DNA from: Thamnaconus septentrionalis
Lineage: Eukaryota > Chordata > Actinopteri > Tetraodontiformes > Monacanthidae
Length of the DNA stretch: 64,000 bases
Assembly: GCA_009823395.1 (NCBI GenBank)
Contig: CM020505.1
Location: 24,024,129 to 24,088,128 of the forward strand
Reading direction: 5' to 3'
The position numbers were made by a program, and so were the translations under genes. Of this stretch, positions 61,793 through 64,000 are shown one piece after another. Position 1 is the first letter of the stretch. Each line of letters begins with the position of its first letter. A model generated the notes under the pieces. The model searched no databases. It saw only the letters and a program-made list of their open reading frames with translations, and was not told the DNA's origin.

Positions 61793-62869
61793 GCCGCTGC
61801 CGCCGCCGCTGCTGTACAGCGCCTGCAGGCCGGTGGCCGCGGCCTGGTTGGCCAGTCCCAGGTAGTGGTTGGAGTTCAGTAAAGCCAGCTGGTGCGCCGA
61901 GAAGGCTCGGTTCGTCCAGTTGTGGATTTTCCCCACGGGACACGACGAGATGAGTCTGTGCGGGGCGACGAGGCTCTGCGCCGCCGCCGCCGCCGCCGCC
62001 ACTGCGCCGTTCACCTGCGGAGACTTGCGCGGATTGTCGGGCGCCGCGGCCGTTTCAGCCAGAGACCAGATCTTTGGCTTGTGCTGCGCTGCCGGGGCGG
62101 GGCTGCTCTCCGAGGCCGGAGAGGCGCTCACCGACACCGGCTGCAGTTTGAGCGGCTCCCCGTTGGCCTGCGCCGCTTTGGGCTCCAGGGACACGTGGTA
62201 GTTGTGGTGCAGGTTGCTGTGGTGGTGGTGGTGGTGGAGGTGGTGGTGGTGTTGCTGCTGCTGGCTGTGAAAGTGCTCCCCGGCCCTCTCCGCCTCCTTG
62301 CCCTCCTTGGCCACGGCCTTGAGGAAGCGCTGCTCCGGGCCTTGTAAATCCTCGAAGCCGTCTGAAATCTCCGAGTCACTCCGAGCGTCGAGCTTCAGCT
62401 CGGAGTGCAAGTCGTCCTGCTCGTCCAAGTCGTCCTTGCTCTCGATATTCTCCGTGTCGATGTTCTCCAGGTCGATCTCCTCCTCGTCCTCCCGCTTGTC
62501 CCCCTCCTCGCCGTCGTGGTCGCTGGAGTAAACATTCCCCTCCTCGTCGGTGCGGTTCCGCGGCGTCCACGTCATCTTGTTCTCCTTCTTCAGTCGCCTC
62601 CTGGCGTTGGCGAACCAGGTGGACACCTGGGTGAGGGTCATCTTGGTGATGATGGCCAGCATGATCTTCTCGCCCTTGGTGGGGTAGGGGTTCTTGCGGT
62701 GCTCGCTGAGCCAGGCCTTCAGGGTGCTGGTGCTCTCCCTAGTGGCGTTCTTGGGTCTGGACGGGTCACCGAACTGGTACTGGCCGTATGGGTAGAACGC
62801 GGGGTGATGGTGGGCGAAGCCCGGGTGCTGGACTGCTCCGGGACTGTCCTTCAGCTCGTACTGGGCTCC
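61688..62869 (-). CDS. irx3a: irx3-type Iroquois homeobox protein, exon 2 (homeodomain, IRO box, C-terminus)
   Basis: Joined to exon 1 (63741-63523), the protein is 466 aa. The exon opens after a TTGTTGCAG acceptor with [11 protein letters not shown], the Irx3/Irx1-type linker. Residues about 107-170 are the TALE homeodomain: three-residue loop with NPYPTKGEK, recognition helix [14 protein letters not shown]. An acidic region ([12 protein letters not shown]) follows, then a His-rich run (about 272-296) and the IRO box [11 protein letters not shown] (about 337-347). Near the C-terminus [20 protein letters not shown] is followed by a Ser/Gly repeat encoded by AGC triplets and the end [11 protein letters not shown]. 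Iroquois factors bind DNA and act mostly as repressors in neural, heart, kidney and fat patterning. YQYIRP in exon 1, KKENKMTW here, and fto next door separate it from irx1 and irx5. The usual Irx C-terminal tail is missing (see findings). Confidence 0.95.
61756..61820 (-). repeat. Coding AGC/GGC triplet repeat near the irx3 C-terminus
   Basis: The plus strand shows TGC/CGC triplets; on the transcript strand they encode a Gly-rich then Ser-rich run (GGGSGG, about ten Ser, GSGSG). It lies inside exon 2 just before the terminal residues. It looks like a lineage-specific triplet expansion in a disordered tail. Confidence 0.8.
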
Positions 62870-63380
62870 CTGCAACAAGACAGAGGAGGTTTGTTAGAGA
62901 AACAGAGTCCAGATCTTTGAAATAATTCTGCAGCTCATCATAGTGCAGACCGAGAGCAATACAAACACAATTAGTCGCTGCTGCTGATGATAATAATAAC
63001 AAAAAAATATCCAAACAAACTGTCAACAGAAGTGCGTTTTGTGCAGTTTGAGATTTGCCAGTAATGCGCCATAACAATAAAGCAGAGTGGTTTATTTTAG
63101 CATTTTAAAATATTATTTGCACGGAAACACTTGACAGCGTGAGTCTGTGCTTTGTTGCCACAACTTTCCTCGTCAGTTCACCTCGTCTTACAGCGCGTTG
63201 CATCAGGTCACCGACACAACAGCACCGACAACATCGCCCTTTTAGCTTTGCTGTAAATTATGCGGCGGCACAAAGCTTTTGGTGGCGCGCGGCACTTTGT
63301 CTTTTTTGCTCTTCACACCAACTTCCGCGGCCAAAGTTTACCGACGGAGACGCTCTCAAAGTTTGGAGACGAGCGTGTGG

Positions 63381-63429
<49 letters not shown>

Positions 63430-63522
63430 GCGCTGTGTTTTTGCCCCCTAATAGTCAATAATAATTTGAAAAATGAAGGAAGTCTGCTGCGGGCAGTCGG
63501 AGGAGCAGCGCGCGGGACTGAC
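62870..63522 (-). other. irx3a: irx3 intron 1 (653 bp)
   Basis: The boundaries are donor GTCAGT (63522-63517) and acceptor CTTGTTGCAG (ending at 62870). The intron contains a CA array at 63391-63427 (GT on the transcript strand) and AT-rich unique sequence. No further exon is seen inside it. Confidence 0.9.
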
Positions 63523-63741
63523 CAGCTGGTTGAAGATGGAGATGTCGCTGGAGTAGGGCAGGAAGGCTCCGTAGCCCTGCGCCGCCGCGGCGAACGGAGA
63601 TCCGTACATGCTGGAGAGAACGTTGGAGAGCGCGCCCGACGGACTGAGCTCCGGGGCGGAGCGCGCGTTGCTGGCGATCCCCTGGCGCTCCGGAGGGTAC
63701 ATGGGCCGGATGTACTGGTAGCCCAGCTGCGGGAAGGACAT
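63523..63741 (-). CDS. irx3a: irx3-type Iroquois homeobox protein, exon 1 (N-terminus)
   Basis: This encodes 73 aa starting MSFPQLGYQYIRPMYPPERQ and including LSNVLSSMYGSPFAAAAQGY and GAFLPYSSDISIFNQL, all diagnostic of Irx3. The ATG at 63741 sits in a GCCGCCATG context, and no in-frame ATG precedes it in the window, so this start is well supported. The exon ends at CAGCTG followed by donor GTCAGT at 63522. It joins in phase 0 to GGA GCC CAG of exon 2, giving [11 protein letters not shown] as in vertebrate IRX3. The reading frame stays open upstream through a polyalanine-coding CAG array. The irx3a rather than irx3b name rests on linkage to fto and is the less certain part. Confidence 0.95.
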
Positions 63742-63778
63742 GGCGGCAGGCAGGACTGGGGACCGTGGGGGCAGAGAG

Positions 63779-63835
<57 letters not shown>

Positions 63836-64000
63836 GTCACACAAAGCCAGTGGAAGTGTCTCGATAGCCACTTTTTTCTTTTCTTCTTCTTCTTTTCTCG
63901 CTCTCTCTCTCCCTCCCTCTTTCTTCACAGTGCGAGCATGTGAGCGGCTAAAAGGTGCGCGCAAGGCGGGCAGAGTCTCTATTTCCTCGGCAGCAGCCAG
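63742..64000 (-). other. irx3a: irx3 upstream leader with CAG array
   Basis: This is the region immediately upstream of the irx3 ATG. It contains a CTG array on plus (CAG on the transcript strand) and CT-rich sequence at 63876-63924 (AG-rich in the transcript). I see no TATA box or clear initiator, so the transcription start and promoter probably lie to the right of the window. Confidence 0.55.
63780..63834 (-). repeat. CAG/CTG triplet array in irx3 5' leader (about 18 units)
   Basis: An uninterrupted CTG run on plus, CAG/GCA on the irx3 transcript strand, ends about 40 bp upstream of the start codon. In the irx3 frame it reads GCA and would encode alanines. Confidence 0.95.

Noticed and set aside
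61688..62878. Exon 2 read as an independent protein starting [10 protein letters not shown]
   Set aside because: The first codons are TTG TTG CAG of the intron acceptor; GAQYELKD joins in phase 0 to exon 1.

Overview
This is teleost genomic DNA from the fto-irx3 locus (IrxB cluster region). Two genes can be identified from sequence. The first is the last coding exon of fto (12084-12228, plus strand), recognised from a C-terminal peptide containing MPLPFDL-AD-I. The second is a two-exon Iroquois homeobox gene of the irx3 type (CDS 63741-63523 joined to 62869-61688, minus strand), with an intact TALE homeodomain and IRO box. The genes are transcribed toward each other, as in other vertebrates. 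About 49.5 kb separates the fto stop codon from the irx3 stop codon. Linkage to fto favours the irx3a copy of the duplicated teleost Irx clusters; this is inference.

Layout. 1-12083 is the 3' part of the last fto intron: microsatellites, a tRNA-derived SINE head, a SINE body, a Harbinger/Myb relic, and a few non-repetitive islands that look like enhancers. 12084-12228 is the fto terminal exon, followed by a 12-bp minisatellite in the probable 3' UTR. About 12.4-60.3 kb is a gene desert with no coding exon that I can support. It mixes very dense simple repeats (a roughly 0.9 kb GGA tract, long CTG, CTT, GA, CA, TA and GATA/GACA arrays), several minisatellites, small hAT-type elements (two with recognisable 8-bp target-site duplications), and many AT-balanced, repeat-free islands with homeodomain, POU, PBX-HOX or T-box-like words. 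About 60.35-63.9 kb is irx3: 3' UTR with one AATAAA signal, exon 2, a 653-bp intron, exon 1 and a CAG-rich 5' UTR. The irx3 promoter is probably beyond the right edge.

How the parts may work together. FTO is an Fe(II)/2-oxoglutarate-dependent RNA m6A/m6Am demethylase. IRX3 is a patterning transcription factor whose enhancers are known, from mammals and fish, to lie in fto introns and in the flanking desert. The repeat-free islands here are therefore candidate irx3/irx5 regulatory elements. This rests on composition, motifs and locus knowledge only; no conservation test could be run.

I found no new protein system. The best leads are an irx3 C-terminus that ends at a donor-like site without the expected Irx tail, an open in-frame polyalanine extension upstream of the irx3 ATG, hAT elements (one touching the fto acceptor region, one holding a new minisatellite), and the candidate enhancer islands. 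Most long open reading frames in the window are low-complexity translations of microsatellites and are not genes.
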